Shown here: one piece after another, positions 42,364 to 51,373 of the stretch
How the letters are laid out: each line of letters opens with the position of its first letter
Position numbering within the stretch: the first letter of the stretch is position 1
Source: Bacteroidetes bacterium ADurb.Bin008
Lineage (GTDB): Bacteria; Bacteroidota; Bacteroidia; Bacteroidales; Tenuifilaceae
DNA length: 64,000 nt
Reading direction: 5' to 3'
Assembly: GCA_002071445.1 (NCBI GenBank)
Contig: MWFE01000013.1
Location: 62,001 to 126,000 of the forward strand
Notes under the pieces: model-generated
What the model saw: only the letters and a program-made list of their open reading frames with translations
What the model was told of the DNA's origin: nothing
Database searches by the model: none
Translations under genes and position numbers: made by a program

Positions 42364-43650
42364 CTATTCGGATTTTCCGTCATCGCCGGGCGCAGGAGTT
42401 TTGGCTTGCTTCCTTTTTACGATGCCTGTTCTCAAGAATAGCCCGTAAAAACTCCTGAATCTTGGATACTTTTCAACGGCCGGAACAAGCAGACTACTAA
42501 AAACAATGCTGAAAAGGATAATGGCGTAGGTTATATCGCGAATAAACTCTCCCCCCTCCAAACCGCGCTGGAAGGGCAATGATGCAAGGGCTGCGGCTGC
42601 CAAACCCTTTGGCACCATAACGCTGAACATAACCATATCGAAAGTGGGAATGGCCTGACGAATGGAAAAACGGACAACGGGAATTCGAAGGCAAAACAGG
42701 ACAATGGTAACTATCAATCCCAAAGCCATAGCCAATACATTTTGCAATTGGATTGATAAACCTATGTAAACAAAAAAGAATGTTTTAAGCAGGAACACTA
42801 TCTCACTAAAGAAAATCTTTTCGGTTTCGTTCAGCGAAATGGATTTTTTGGTTATATGCTTTTTCATAAAGCCAATGTAAAACATATCCACATTGGCCAG
42901 AGTAATACCAAATGCCAACGACGAGATGGCACCGCTAAATCCCAGAATCTCGGCAATACCATATATAACAAACACAAATGCAGGTGTTGTAAACATATTG
43001 TTGCGTATCATTCTAATCTTATTAAGGAAGAACGACCACGCCATTGCTCCAAGCCACCCCATTATAGCTGCCAGTATAAAGGAGGAGATGATTTTACCCA
43101 CCACCAAGCCAATTTTTACCTCCTCCACAAAAAATGTTTCGAGCAGTGCCAAAGCGAAAACTATACACAATACGTCATTTATGGCCGACTCAAGCACCAG
43201 AATGGCTTTAGAGTCATCCTTTATTTTTAGGTGCTGTGTCATGGGGATAATCACAGCCGAAGAGGTTCCCCCCACGATGGCGCCCAGCATAAGTCCGGCT
43301 ACCAGCGACAGGCCAAAAGCAAGCCAGGCAATCAAACCGATCACAACCACTGTTACAAAAAAGCTGGTAAAGGTAAGGGCCGTAGTACCACGAATTGACT
43401 GCTTTATGGTTTCGATATTCAAGGCGAGTCCGCCTTCAAAAAGAATGATAACCAGGGTAATGGTTGTGAACATGGGGCCTGCTATACCAAAATCGGAGGG
43501 AGTAATCAACCCAAAGATTGGCCCTAACAATAGGCCGATGAGCATGAGAAGCAGCACATCGGGGATACGCTTCCGCTCGAAGATCCCCGTAAAAACATGG
43601 GAAGCAAACACCAGCAACCCGACAAAAACTATGATTATGGCATTTTCCAT
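42364..43650 (-). CDS. CPA1-type cation/proton antiporter
   Basis: 428 residues, about 12-13 membrane helices. It begins with the NhaP-like stretch LLLMLIGLLLGPIFGLI, and the ion-binding segment is ESAINDVLCIVFALAL, in which the E-x-x-x-N-D pattern corresponds to the ND motif of electroneutral antiporters. It would exchange Na+ or K+ for H+ to control pH and ion balance. There is no cytoplasmic TrkA-type regulatory domain. It is followed on the other strand by the LptF/G-like gene (convergent, 49 bp). Confidence 0.85.
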   Translation of the reverse strand: MENAIIIVFVGLLVFASHVFTGIFERKRIPDVLLLMLIGLLLGPIFGLITPSDFGIAGPMFTTITLVIILFEGGLALNIETIKQSIRGTTALTFTSFFVTVVVIGLIAWLAFGLSLVAGLMLGAIVGGTSSAVIIPMTQHLKIKDDSKAILVLESAINDVLCIVFALALLETFFVEEVKIGLVVGKIISSFILAAIMGWLGAMAWSFFLNKIRMIRNNMFTTPAFVFVIYGIAEILGFSGAISSLAFGITLANVDMFYIGFMKKHITKKSISLNETEKIFFSEIVFLLKTFFFVYIGLSIQLQNVLAMALGLIVTIVLFCLRIPVVRFSIRQAIPTFDMVMFSVMVPKGLAAAALASLPFQRGLEGGEFIRDITYAIILFSIVFSSLLVPAVEKYPRFRSFYGLFLRTGIVKRKQAKTPAPGDDGKSE

Positions 43651-43669
43651 AGGTTAAAATCTAATGTAA

Positions 43670-44725
43670 TCATTTCTGTTCAATCCGTCTGTTCGGATAT
43701 AAATCCATATAAATTGGGAAATGGTCGCTATATCCGCCGTGATACCGAAATCCAATATAGGTTCTGAAAGGGCGAATTCCCACAAACGCATCATCGGGCT
43801 CCTCCAGAAAATCGGCCCTGAATATCTTACCACCATCGAGGCTTGTAAAAACACCATGCTCCCTGTCAAGCAGACTTTTAGAGACAACCATCATATCAAT
43901 AATCTCCCATGCTCCCTGAAATTTAAGGGTTCCCTCCCCCCTGGCAACATAAGGTAAATGTAGATTGTAAAGCCCATCGGGCTTTAATGGTTCTTCGGGG
44001 GGCAATGCCCCCAGTCCTTCAATAAGGGGTTTGCTATCGGGTGTGTCGTTAAAATCGCCCATGATGATGATGCGTGCATCGGGATAAAAAATGCGAATGG
44101 AGTCAACTTTGCTAAGTACCAGTTTCGCCGCCGATATTCTACCCGGCTCCGTAGCCAGTGCTCCACCATACTTCGATGGCCAATGGTTGACAAACACATG
44201 CAGGGTGTCGATACCATCAAGAATACCGCGGGCATAAAGCACATCGCGCGTGGTACGGGTTGAGTCATCGGGATAGTAAACCCTGAAAAAACGCTCATCC
44301 TCCACCACAAACCGGTCAGGGCGATAAATTAGAGCGACATCAATCCCCCTCCTGTCGGGTGATTCGCGATGGACAAGGCGATAGTTAAATTTCGAAAGCG
44401 GTGTGTGTTCAATCAACCTGTTCATTACAAACCTGTTTTCAACCTCGCTAAAACCAACAAGCACCGGCGGATTCCATTCGCCCACGGCAGCAATCACCTT
44501 GTAAATATTGTTGAGCTTATCGGTCATCCTCTTCCATGTCCAAAATCGTGCGCCCGCAGGCGTATATTCCTCGTCATGGGTAAGGCTATCCTTAAACGGA
44601 TCGAAAAGATTTTCAACGTTGTAAAACATTACCCTGTACCGTTCCTGACCATATACATATCCGTTAGTGGCTAACAGGATAATAACAAAAACTAAAATAG
44701 GCCATTGTTTACCAACGGATTTCAT
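43670..44725 (-). CDS. Secreted endonuclease/exonuclease/phosphatase-family protein
   Basis: 351 residues from ATG 44725. The frame runs 46 codons further up, but those overlap the upstream gene and lack a signal. With this start there is a signal peptide (KQWPILVFVIILLATNGYVYG). The EEP fold is marked by RVMFYNVENLFD, LVGFSEVENR, VFVNHWPSKYGG, IIMGDFNDTP and YSDHFPIYMDL, which together provide the metal-binding and catalytic Asn, Glu, His and Asp. It probably cleaves phosphodiester bonds in the periplasm or outside. Substrate unknown. Confidence 0.85.
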   Translation of the reverse strand: MKSVGKQWPILVFVIILLATNGYVYGQERYRVMFYNVENLFDPFKDSLTHDEEYTPAGARFWTWKRMTDKLNNIYKVIAAVGEWNPPVLVGFSEVENRFVMNRLIEHTPLSKFNYRLVHRESPDRRGIDVALIYRPDRFVVEDERFFRVYYPDDSTRTTRDVLYARGILDGIDTLHVFVNHWPSKYGGALATEPGRISAAKLVLSKVDSIRIFYPDARIIIMGDFNDTPDSKPLIEGLGALPPEEPLKPDGLYNLHLPYVARGEGTLKFQGAWEIIDMMVVSKSLLDREHGVFTSLDGGKIFRADFLEEPDDAFVGIRPFRTYIGFRYHGGYSDHFPIYMDLYPNRRIEQK

Positions 44726-44816
44726 TGTAAAGATTTTAAGCTTACAGATAGCTATTCGACTGGATAAAGATAAAAACAATTTTTTTAAGCTACCCGGAAA
44801 AAGGCTGAAAAACGCC

Positions 44817-46253
44817 CTACTCCACCCGCTCGTAAGCACCCAGGTCGGGGCCATCGTCGTCAAGTCTGCTGACGTTGTTCAGATCAACCGGAAAAGAGAT
44901 GGCAATATTGTATAGGCCAAAGTCCTTGGCAGGGCTAAGGGTATCGAGCTGAAAATCGTTTTTTTTGGGGTCAATAAATTTAGGGTTCTCAGTCAACAGG
45001 TTCACAAACCGCGTTTCGTCATTCAAATCGAAACCAGTATCTACCCTGAGTATGGTATTGTCAAATTTATAGTTCATCTGAGCATCAACCGGCTGACCAT
45101 TATATATATTATCCACTTCCAGCTCATTGCTCCTTGTTCCGTAAATTATGCAGTTGGCAAAATAGGCTTCCTCCAAATCCCTCGTTTCCAAATACCATGG
45201 TCCATCGGGTGGTTCCAACTGATACTCATAATAATTATTGAGGAATAGCGCCGGTCCTTTTCTATTGATATACTGCCCCCAATAGTTGGCAATGGTACAA
45301 TGGTAAAAACGGTATCTTCCACCTAAGGTCAAAGCAACGGGGTAATAGGCCACGTTGGCAAAAAGGCAGTTACCTGCCTCCACAATAGCCCCACGAGCAT
45401 ACAGAGCAGTATAGCTCATGTTAATAATCTTGGTATTCTCGATTTTCAACGTTGGCATACCCACCACTGAAAATGTATCAACCACAACGCCAAGAATGCC
45501 ATTCTTTATTTCGGCCCAGTTGATATGATTATCGCGGCTGCCGGCACGCAGCCATATCCCTCCCCACTGTCCCGCCTTATCGCGATAAAACATCTCCAGC
45601 CTATCGCCTTCAAAAATAACGGGGTCGTCGGGGAGGCCATTAACCTTAAGACTTCCGGCCACATGGACCAGTGTATTGTTATGCAAATGGATATGAGCAC
45701 CGGGATCAATGGATAGTTCAACCCCTGGCAATACCCACAAGCTGTCTATTATCAGGTATGGTTTATCGGCCGTGAATACAGTATTGGAGTAAAGTATTTG
45801 CCCCCTCAACATGTGAACGTCCTGCCCCCACGACATCAACTTAACGTCCTGGAAATTTCCATTGGTCTCAAAAACAACCGAATCGGGAATGAGCATGGGC
45901 GAATTCTGATCAGTGGGATCGACCGTAACCTCAACAAACACAAACAGGCTATCCCTTGCCCTAAGCACTACGTCTTTGGCTTGGTGAGACGGCTCGCCGT
46001 CAATATTAATCCTGTATGGCGAACTGTTGCCCCCAGCCAAGCTTACCGATGTGATAATCAAATCGCTTTTATTCCTGTTGTAAACCTTAAAATATCTGGT
46101 GGCCGAACCAACGGTGGTGAATACTGTATCAAACATCAGCGTATCGGTGCTAAAGCTAAGCTTCAACGCCGGATCGTTGGAAAAGTTTTCCTTTTGGCAC
46201 GATGCAGCCAACAGGAACATGATAAAACTCGACAGGACTATGGCATTCCTCAT
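44817..46253 (-). CDS. Lipoprotein with right-handed beta-helix repeats
   Basis: 478 residues from ATG 46253. The signal peptide ends at a good lipobox (FLLAASC). An Ig-like N-terminal domain (FSTDTLMFDTVFTTVGSATR, a type seen in Bacteroidota surface proteins) is followed by parallel beta-helix coils (VHVAGSLKVNGLPDDPVIFEGD, WGGIWLRAGS, INWAEIKNG and so on) and a C-terminal LGAYERVE ending typical of pectin-lyase-like surface proteins. It may bind or act on polysaccharide, but no catalytic residues can be assigned. It lies 91 bp upstream of the EEP gene on the same strand. Confidence 0.7.
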   Translation of the reverse strand: MRNAIVLSSFIMFLLAASCQKENFSNDPALKLSFSTDTLMFDTVFTTVGSATRYFKVYNRNKSDLIITSVSLAGGNSSPYRINIDGEPSHQAKDVVLRARDSLFVFVEVTVDPTDQNSPMLIPDSVVFETNGNFQDVKLMSWGQDVHMLRGQILYSNTVFTADKPYLIIDSLWVLPGVELSIDPGAHIHLHNNTLVHVAGSLKVNGLPDDPVIFEGDRLEMFYRDKAGQWGGIWLRAGSRDNHINWAEIKNGILGVVVDTFSVVGMPTLKIENTKIINMSYTALYARGAIVEAGNCLFANVAYYPVALTLGGRYRFYHCTIANYWGQYINRKGPALFLNNYYEYQLEPPDGPWYLETRDLEEAYFANCIIYGTRSNELEVDNIYNGQPVDAQMNYKFDNTILRVDTGFDLNDETRFVNLLTENPKFIDPKKNDFQLDTLSPAKDFGLYNIAISFPVDLNNVSRLDDDGPDLGAYERVE

Positions 46254-46322
46254 GAAAGAAAATATGTTAACGGTCAACCTTATAAACTGCTATACCCCGT
46301 AAATATTGTGGTATTACCTTAT

Positions 46323-46357
46323 AAAAATAGGCAGGTAAGCCCACTCCGTTAGCCTGC
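46323..46357 (-). terminator. Terminator overlapping the stop codon of the MATE gene
   Basis: GCAGG/CCTGC arms (46331-46335, 46353-46357) with inner TAA/TTA pairs on the minus strand, followed by CTATTTTTAT. The stem includes the stop codon region of the exporter gene. Confidence 0.5.
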
Positions 46358-47719
46358 TCCTTGATTTATTGCCTTATTCAACCGCCTAATCTCGCGTGTA
46401 ATAAAAGTAAATGCAATGATCCCCGCGATGAAATCTGAAATGGGTGCCGACACCCATACCCCGTTGACGCCACAAATGGTCGGCAGGAATATTAGAATGG
46501 GAATTAGCACTATCACCTGCCGAAGCAGCGACATCAAAGCAGAAATGGCTGCCTTCCCGGTAGATTGAAAATAGTTACCCACAATAATCTGAAATCCTAC
46601 AACCGGCAGGCCTGCCATAAAAATTCTCAAACCTCTTTTCCCAATGGCCAGCAATTCGGCATCCCTGGCATTAAACATTTTTATGACCAGCGAAGGGAAT
46701 AGTTCCATAAGAGCAAATCCGACAATCGATACAATAACCGCAGCTTTAAGACAGATAAAAAGCGTTCGCTTTACCCTCACAAAGTTTCCGGCTCCGTGGT
46801 TGAAACCGTATATGGGCTGAGCCGCCATGTTAATGGCAATGATAGACATAACCACCAGCGTGGCAACGCTGTTGATTATTCCCATAGCTCCCACAGCCAG
46901 ATCGCCTCCATGCTTAATGAGCTGAATGTTGAACAGCCCCTGAACAAAACTGGCAGCGAACTGCATGGCAAAAGGTGAAAATCCGATGGTTACTATTGAG
47001 ATAACTATCGATCGTTTGAGCCGGAAGTTTGATGCTCGCAGCTTGATTACTGAGTATTGAGACCTGAAGTGGTTGATAACCCATACGCAAAGTATGAAAT
47101 TGGATATGATTGTGGCCCAGGCTACCCCTTGAACCCCCATTCCGAATACAAAGATAAAAATGGGGTCTAACACAATGTTTGTGCCCGCACTGATGAGCAT
47201 TGAAAACATGGCAATGCGTGCATTCCCCTCTGCCCGTATCATGTTGTTCATGGAGAACCCCACCATATGAAACATGGTGCCAAACAGTATAATATTCAGA
47301 TATTCATTGGCGTAGCCAATAGTATCGTCACTGGCTCCGAATAACCTCAGCAATGGCTCTTTAATGATAAAACCAACAATAGTGAGCACGATAGAAGTTA
47401 TAATCATCAGACTAAAGGCGTTGCCAAGAACCTTCTCAGCGCTGGCAAAATCCTTTTTCCCAAGAAAAATGGAAATACGCACCCCCGAACCCATGCCGAT
47501 AAGCATTCCAAACGCCATCATAATGATCATGATTGGAAAAACCACGCTCAACCCCGTGAGTGCCAAAACACCAACCCCCTGCCCCACAAAAATCCTATCC
47601 ACAATATTGTAAAGCGAATTGACAACCACTCCCGTAAAGGCAGGCAGAAAAAATTTCCAAAGCACTTTACGAATGGGGGCTTCGGCAAGCAGCTGAATAT
47701 TTTGATGATGCTTTTCCAT
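46349..47719 (-). CDS. MATE-family efflux transporter
   Basis: 456 residues from ATG 47719; the extra upstream residues are polar and unlikely. Twelve membrane helices in two homologous halves. Landmarks: PAFTGVVVNSLYNIVDRIFVGQ, in which N-x-x-D near the start is the typical first-helix motif, VFPIMIIMMAFGMLIGMGSG, and NNMIRAEGNARIAM. It would export drugs or metabolites in exchange for Na+ or H+. The closest group by pattern is the NorM/DinF-like branch. No regulator is adjacent. Confidence 0.9.
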   Translation of the reverse strand: MEKHHQNIQLLAEAPIRKVLWKFFLPAFTGVVVNSLYNIVDRIFVGQGVGVLALTGLSVVFPIMIIMMAFGMLIGMGSGVRISIFLGKKDFASAEKVLGNAFSLMIITSIVLTIVGFIIKEPLLRLFGASDDTIGYANEYLNIILFGTMFHMVGFSMNNMIRAEGNARIAMFSMLISAGTNIVLDPIFIFVFGMGVQGVAWATIISNFILCVWVINHFRSQYSVIKLRASNFRLKRSIVISIVTIGFSPFAMQFAASFVQGLFNIQLIKHGGDLAVGAMGIINSVATLVVMSIIAINMAAQPIYGFNHGAGNFVRVKRTLFICLKAAVIVSIVGFALMELFPSLVIKMFNARDAELLAIGKRGLRIFMAGLPVVGFQIIVGNYFQSTGKAAISALMSLLRQVIVLIPILIFLPTICGVNGVWVSAPISDFIAGIIAFTFITREIRRLNKAINQGAG

Positions 47720-47882
47720 TTTCAATCGAACCTGCAAATTTAGTAAATCATAACGCCTGAAACGAAAACACACAAAGAACTTTGAACCAAGTATATTTTA
47801 CTGGAACAAAACGTTTTATCGCTTACATTTCATCCTAAACAATTATATTGCAAAACATTAGCAACCAAATAAAAAATAGGAA

Positions 47883-47890
47883 TATATTTG
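47883..47890 (+). promoter_or_regulatory. Bacteroidota -7 element for the amidohydrolase gene
   Basis: TATATTTG, a perfect TAnnTTTG match, 27 bp before ATG 47918. A TTG codon in the same frame at 47888 overlaps the promoter and is rejected as a start. Confidence 0.55.
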
Positions 47891-47917
47891 TACTTCAAAC
47901 TAAAAACAACAACTCCT

Positions 47918-49567
47918 ATGGTTAACAGAGCAAAACTCTTACCCATTGTACTCACAGTAATTCCATTCATCATGTCGTGTAACAGTAAACAAAAAGTTGA
48001 TCTGATAGTTAAAAATGCCAGGATTTACAGTGTTGACAGTGCCTTCTCTGTATACCAAAGCATGGCTATTGACAACGGAAAAATTGTTGCACTGGGAACA
48101 GACGAAGAGATTGAAAAGAGCTATACTTCAAAAAGTATTTACCGATTAGGAGGAAAACCTGTTTATCCCGGATTTATCGATGCTCACTGTCATTTCCTCG
48201 GCTACGGATTAAGTTTACGCAACGCTTCGCTTTCAGGTATTGGATCGTGGCAAAGGGTGGTTGAAAAATTGGTGGAACACCACCATAACTTTCCTTCGCA
48301 ATGGGTACTGGGGCGGGGCTGGAACCAAAACGAGTGGGACGTCAAGGAATTTCCCACCAATGAGTTGCTGGACAATGCTTTCCCCGACAACCCCGTGCTG
48401 ATAACACGCATCGATGGGCATGCTGCCATAGCCAATACCAAGGCACTGGAAATGGCCGGTTTTAGCCCCGATACCGTGGTGGCGGGAGGCACGCTGATGA
48501 AAGTGAATGGCAAACTTACAGGAGTACTGATTGACAATGCCATTGACCTTGTGCGCAGAATTGTGCCCGAGGCTACACTAAACGAAAAGGAAACTGCCCT
48601 GTTGACTGCACAGCGCAATTGCTTTGCCGTGGGACTCACCTCGGTTTCAGATGCAGGATTGGATTTAAACGATGTGCTACTCATTGATGAAATGCAACGG
48701 AGGGGTGATTTACAAATGCAAATCAACGCAATGCTTGCCCCAACCGATGAGAACTTCGAACACTTTGTGCAAAAAGGCATCCATTCAACACCCTACCTCA
48801 CCGTGCGCACCATTAAACTTTTTGCCGATGGAGCCCTTGGCTCCAGGGGAGCTCTTCTCCTTGAACCCTACAGCGACGCCAAGGGAACCCAAGGGCTTCA
48901 GGTTGAAACCCGCCAACGGCTAACCGAGATTTGCCAAAAGGCTTTCGATGCCGGATACCAGGTTGCTACCCATTGCATTGGCGATGCTGCAGTAAGGCTC
49001 ATGCTTGATATTTACGAGCAATTCCTTACCCCGGGGAACGACCTGCGCTGGAGAATTGAGCATGCCCAAATCGTTCACCCTGATGACTTACCCCGATTTG
49101 GCCGCCTAAAGATCATCCCATCGGTGCAAACCACTCATGCCACTTCCGACATGATTTGGGCTGCCGACAGGTTGGGCAAAAGAATAAAAAATGCTTACAT
49201 CTACCGTGATCTTCTCAATCAGAATGGTTGGCTGCCCAACGGCAGTGATTTCCCCATTGAACATATAAATCCGCTTTATGGCTTTTATGCTGGCGTTGCC
49301 CGTAAGAATCTGGAAGGTTTCCCCGACCAGGGTTTCCAAACCGAAAATGCTTTATCACGCGAACAAGCGCTTAAAGCCATGACCATATGGGCAGCCAAAG
49401 CATCGTTCGAAGAGTTGTCAAAGGGTAGTCTGGAGCCCGGAAAAAATGCCGATTTCGTTGTTATGGAGGATGATATAATGGCCGAACCCATTGAACGTGT
49501 GCCATACATAAACGCACAGTTGACTTTTATTAAGGGAAAAAAGGTATTCGGAGCATTAATTGAATAA
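47918..49567 (+). CDS. Lipid-anchored amidohydrolase (YtcJ-like)
   Basis: 549 residues. The signal peptide ends at IMSC19 (probable lipoprotein). It is a metal-dependent hydrolase of the amidohydrolase_3 group: HxH metal site in GFIDAHCHFLG, VLGRGWNQNEW, THCIGDAAVRLMLD, RIEHAQIV and NGSDFPIE supply the remaining His and Asp ligands. C-terminal ALKAMTIWAAKASFEE and GSLEPGKNADFVVM are standard. Substrates in this group are mostly unknown N-acyl or amide compounds. It stands alone between the MATE exporter (divergent) and a GNAT gene 47 bp downstream. Confidence 0.85.
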   Translation: MVNRAKLLPIVLTVIPFIMSCNSKQKVDLIVKNARIYSVDSAFSVYQSMAIDNGKIVALGTDEEIEKSYTSKSIYRLGGKPVYPGFIDAHCHFLGYGLSLRNASLSGIGSWQRVVEKLVEHHHNFPSQWVLGRGWNQNEWDVKEFPTNELLDNAFPDNPVLITRIDGHAAIANTKALEMAGFSPDTVVAGGTLMKVNGKLTGVLIDNAIDLVRRIVPEATLNEKETALLTAQRNCFAVGLTSVSDAGLDLNDVLLIDEMQRRGDLQMQINAMLAPTDENFEHFVQKGIHSTPYLTVRTIKLFADGALGSRGALLLEPYSDAKGTQGLQVETRQRLTEICQKAFDAGYQVATHCIGDAAVRLMLDIYEQFLTPGNDLRWRIEHAQIVHPDDLPRFGRLKIIPSVQTTHATSDMIWAADRLGKRIKNAYIYRDLLNQNGWLPNGSDFPIEHINPLYGFYAGVARKNLEGFPDQGFQTENALSREQALKAMTIWAAKASFEELSKGSLEPGKNADFVVMEDDIMAEPIERVPYINAQLTFIKGKKVFGALIE

Positions 49568-49614
49568 TGTTTTATATATTTGTTTAACTTTCGTTACTTT
49601 TTTTTGCAAACACT

Positions 49615-50091
49615 ATGGAGATCAAACTGGCCAATGAGCATAATCTTATTGAGGTTTCCTATATTTTCAGGGAATGCTCCCAACAATTCATTGAAAGTGG
49701 CTTTCAGTGCTGGGAGTTTGCCCATTCGAGCTATGAAGATATTGCAAATGATATATCCAAAAAATATGTTTATCTGGCGTTTATAAAAAAAGTCCCTGTT
49801 GGTACCATAAGCCTCAGACCCGATAGTTCCGACACGAGCATTATTAACATAGATCGATTGGCCATATTCCCCCATTACCAGCGTCGCGGTTTTGCCAAAA
49901 ACCTGATTGATTTCGCTATTACCGAAGCCGGTAAAAAAGGAGCTAAATCCGTTAGGGGGGCTGTCCCTTCGCACAACAGGATGCTTGTTAAACTACTTGA
50001 AGAAAGGGGATTTGTAAATATTGGCGAGGTTGAAAAAATGTTCAACGAAGCGAAGGGTACTATTTTTGAAAAGATCTTGAGAAAGCATTAA
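49615..50091 (+). CDS. GNAT-family acetyltransferase
   Basis: 158 residues. A single GNAT domain with VGTISLRPD, NIDRLAIFPHYQRRGFAKNLID (acetyl-CoA pyrophosphate loop Q-R-R-G-F-A) and a C-terminal VPSHNRMLVKLLEERGFVNIGEVEKMF. The target is unknown. It may be co-transcribed with the amidohydrolase 47 bp upstream. Confidence 0.85.
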   Translation: MEIKLANEHNLIEVSYIFRECSQQFIESGFQCWEFAHSSYEDIANDISKKYVYLAFIKKVPVGTISLRPDSSDTSIINIDRLAIFPHYQRRGFAKNLIDFAITEAGKKGAKSVRGAVPSHNRMLVKLLEERGFVNIGEVEKMFNEAKGTIFEKILRKH

Positions 50092-50234
50092 ACGCCCATC
50101 TGCATTATAAAATTCTCCTACTGAACATAACTTATGATTAGATATTTTACCCTTTGGGCAATTTAATGGTACCAACCCAGTTAAATAATGGAATCTTTAG
50201 AACTTTTGTATGGCTTTGGGTTTTCATATTTTGA

Positions 50235-50251
50235 TATTTTTGATAATTTTG
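50235..50251 (+). promoter_or_regulatory. Two tandem -7 elements upstream of porP/sprF
   Basis: TATTTTTG (50235-50242) and TAATTTTG (50244-50251), both perfect TAnnTTTG, lie in a T-rich stretch with TTTTGAT repeating at roughly 10-bp intervals. Start codon 44 bp downstream. Confidence 0.5.
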
Positions 50252-50294
50252 ATTTTTTAAACAACGAATACAGATTACTCATTCCTTAGGCAAC

Positions 50295-51284
50295 ATGGTT
50301 AGGCGAAACCAAATTGTATTTATTATCATTGCGTTGTTAATTAATACTGGTATTGCCAATGCCCAAGATCCCGGATTTTCACAGGTATATTCCAATCAGC
50401 TTTACCTTAACCCGGCATACGTAGGCAACCCTTTCTACATGCGCTCACGGCTGGTGTACCGTAATCAGTGGTTAACCACACGTTCGCCTTACACTACCTA
50501 CGGGGTTAATTTTGACCGGTACTTCATTAATGCGAATAGTGGACTGGGCATTAATATTGTCAACGACCGTCAGGGCCAAGGGGCCTTAAACCGGTTAGCG
50601 GCAGATATCATATACTCATACGCCTTTCAAGTAACCTACGATCTACTGATCAGGGGGGGGATTCAGGCTGGCGGTATTTTAAAATCGCAAAACGCAAGCG
50701 TTTTGGTTTTCCCCGACATGGTCGATCCAAGCGGTGAGGTTGTAGGCTCTCCTGGTTTTGCAGGAACCACCCGATTCGTTCCCGATTTTGCTACGGGCGT
50801 TGCTGCCGAATGGGATATTTTCTATGGTGGAATCGCGGTACACCACCTTGCAGAACCAGTTGAGTCAAAGTTTGGACGGCAAAAGGTAGTTTTGCCCCGT
50901 AAGTATTCAGCACACTTCGGATGCGATATTAATTTGTACAAAAGGTATCTTTTTCGGAAAAATTTATACCTATCGCCCAATATTATTTATCTACAGCAGC
51001 AAGACTTTCGTCAAATTAACCTTGGTCTCTACCTGTCTAACCATTTTTTCACTGTTGGCCTATGGGTTAGAGAGAATTTGTCTTTGGCCAGCCACACCTT
51101 CGTTTTCCTTGCCGGATACCACAATGATGAGTATTCCGTTGGGTATAGCTACGATTTTAGCATTATCAGGGGAGGGTTCCGAGGATTAAATACTTCTACT
51201 CACGAGGTAACCTTTGGGAAGAATTTTAAGTATAAGACAATTGTAAGAAAAAAAATTCGTTACATTAAAAGTCCGAAAATATAG
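50295..51284 (+). CDS. PorP/SprF-family type IX secretion protein
   Basis: 329 residues with a signal peptide ending at NAQ and the mature start DPGFSQVYSNQLYLNPAYVG, the hallmark of the PorP/SprF family (FSQY...NPA.AG). The rest is a transmembrane beta barrel of the outer membrane ending with alternating aromatic strands. These proteins serve type IX secretion: they anchor the PorKN ring or attach SprB-like adhesins. The gene lies 89 bp upstream of gldJ. Confidence 0.9.
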   Translation: MVRRNQIVFIIIALLINTGIANAQDPGFSQVYSNQLYLNPAYVGNPFYMRSRLVYRNQWLTTRSPYTTYGVNFDRYFINANSGLGINIVNDRQGQGALNRLAADIIYSYAFQVTYDLLIRGGIQAGGILKSQNASVLVFPDMVDPSGEVVGSPGFAGTTRFVPDFATGVAAEWDIFYGGIAVHHLAEPVESKFGRQKVVLPRKYSAHFGCDINLYKRYLFRKNLYLSPNIIYLQQQDFRQINLGLYLSNHFFTVGLWVRENLSLASHTFVFLAGYHNDEYSVGYSYDFSIIRGGFRGLNTSTHEVTFGKNFKYKTIVRKKIRYIKSPKI

Positions 51285-51323
51285 TTTTTTCGTTCGGATA
51301 GCGTTGACTTAATTATATTTTAC

Positions 51324-51331
51324 TATATTTG
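51324..51331 (+). promoter_or_regulatory. Bacteroidota -7 element for gldJ
   Basis: TATATTTG, a perfect TAnnTTTG match, with TTGAC at 51304-51308 17 bp upstream. ATG 43 bp downstream. Confidence 0.6.
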
Positions 51332-51373
51332 AAGTTACAATTATTTTGAATCAAAAGGAAAAAACCATCCATC

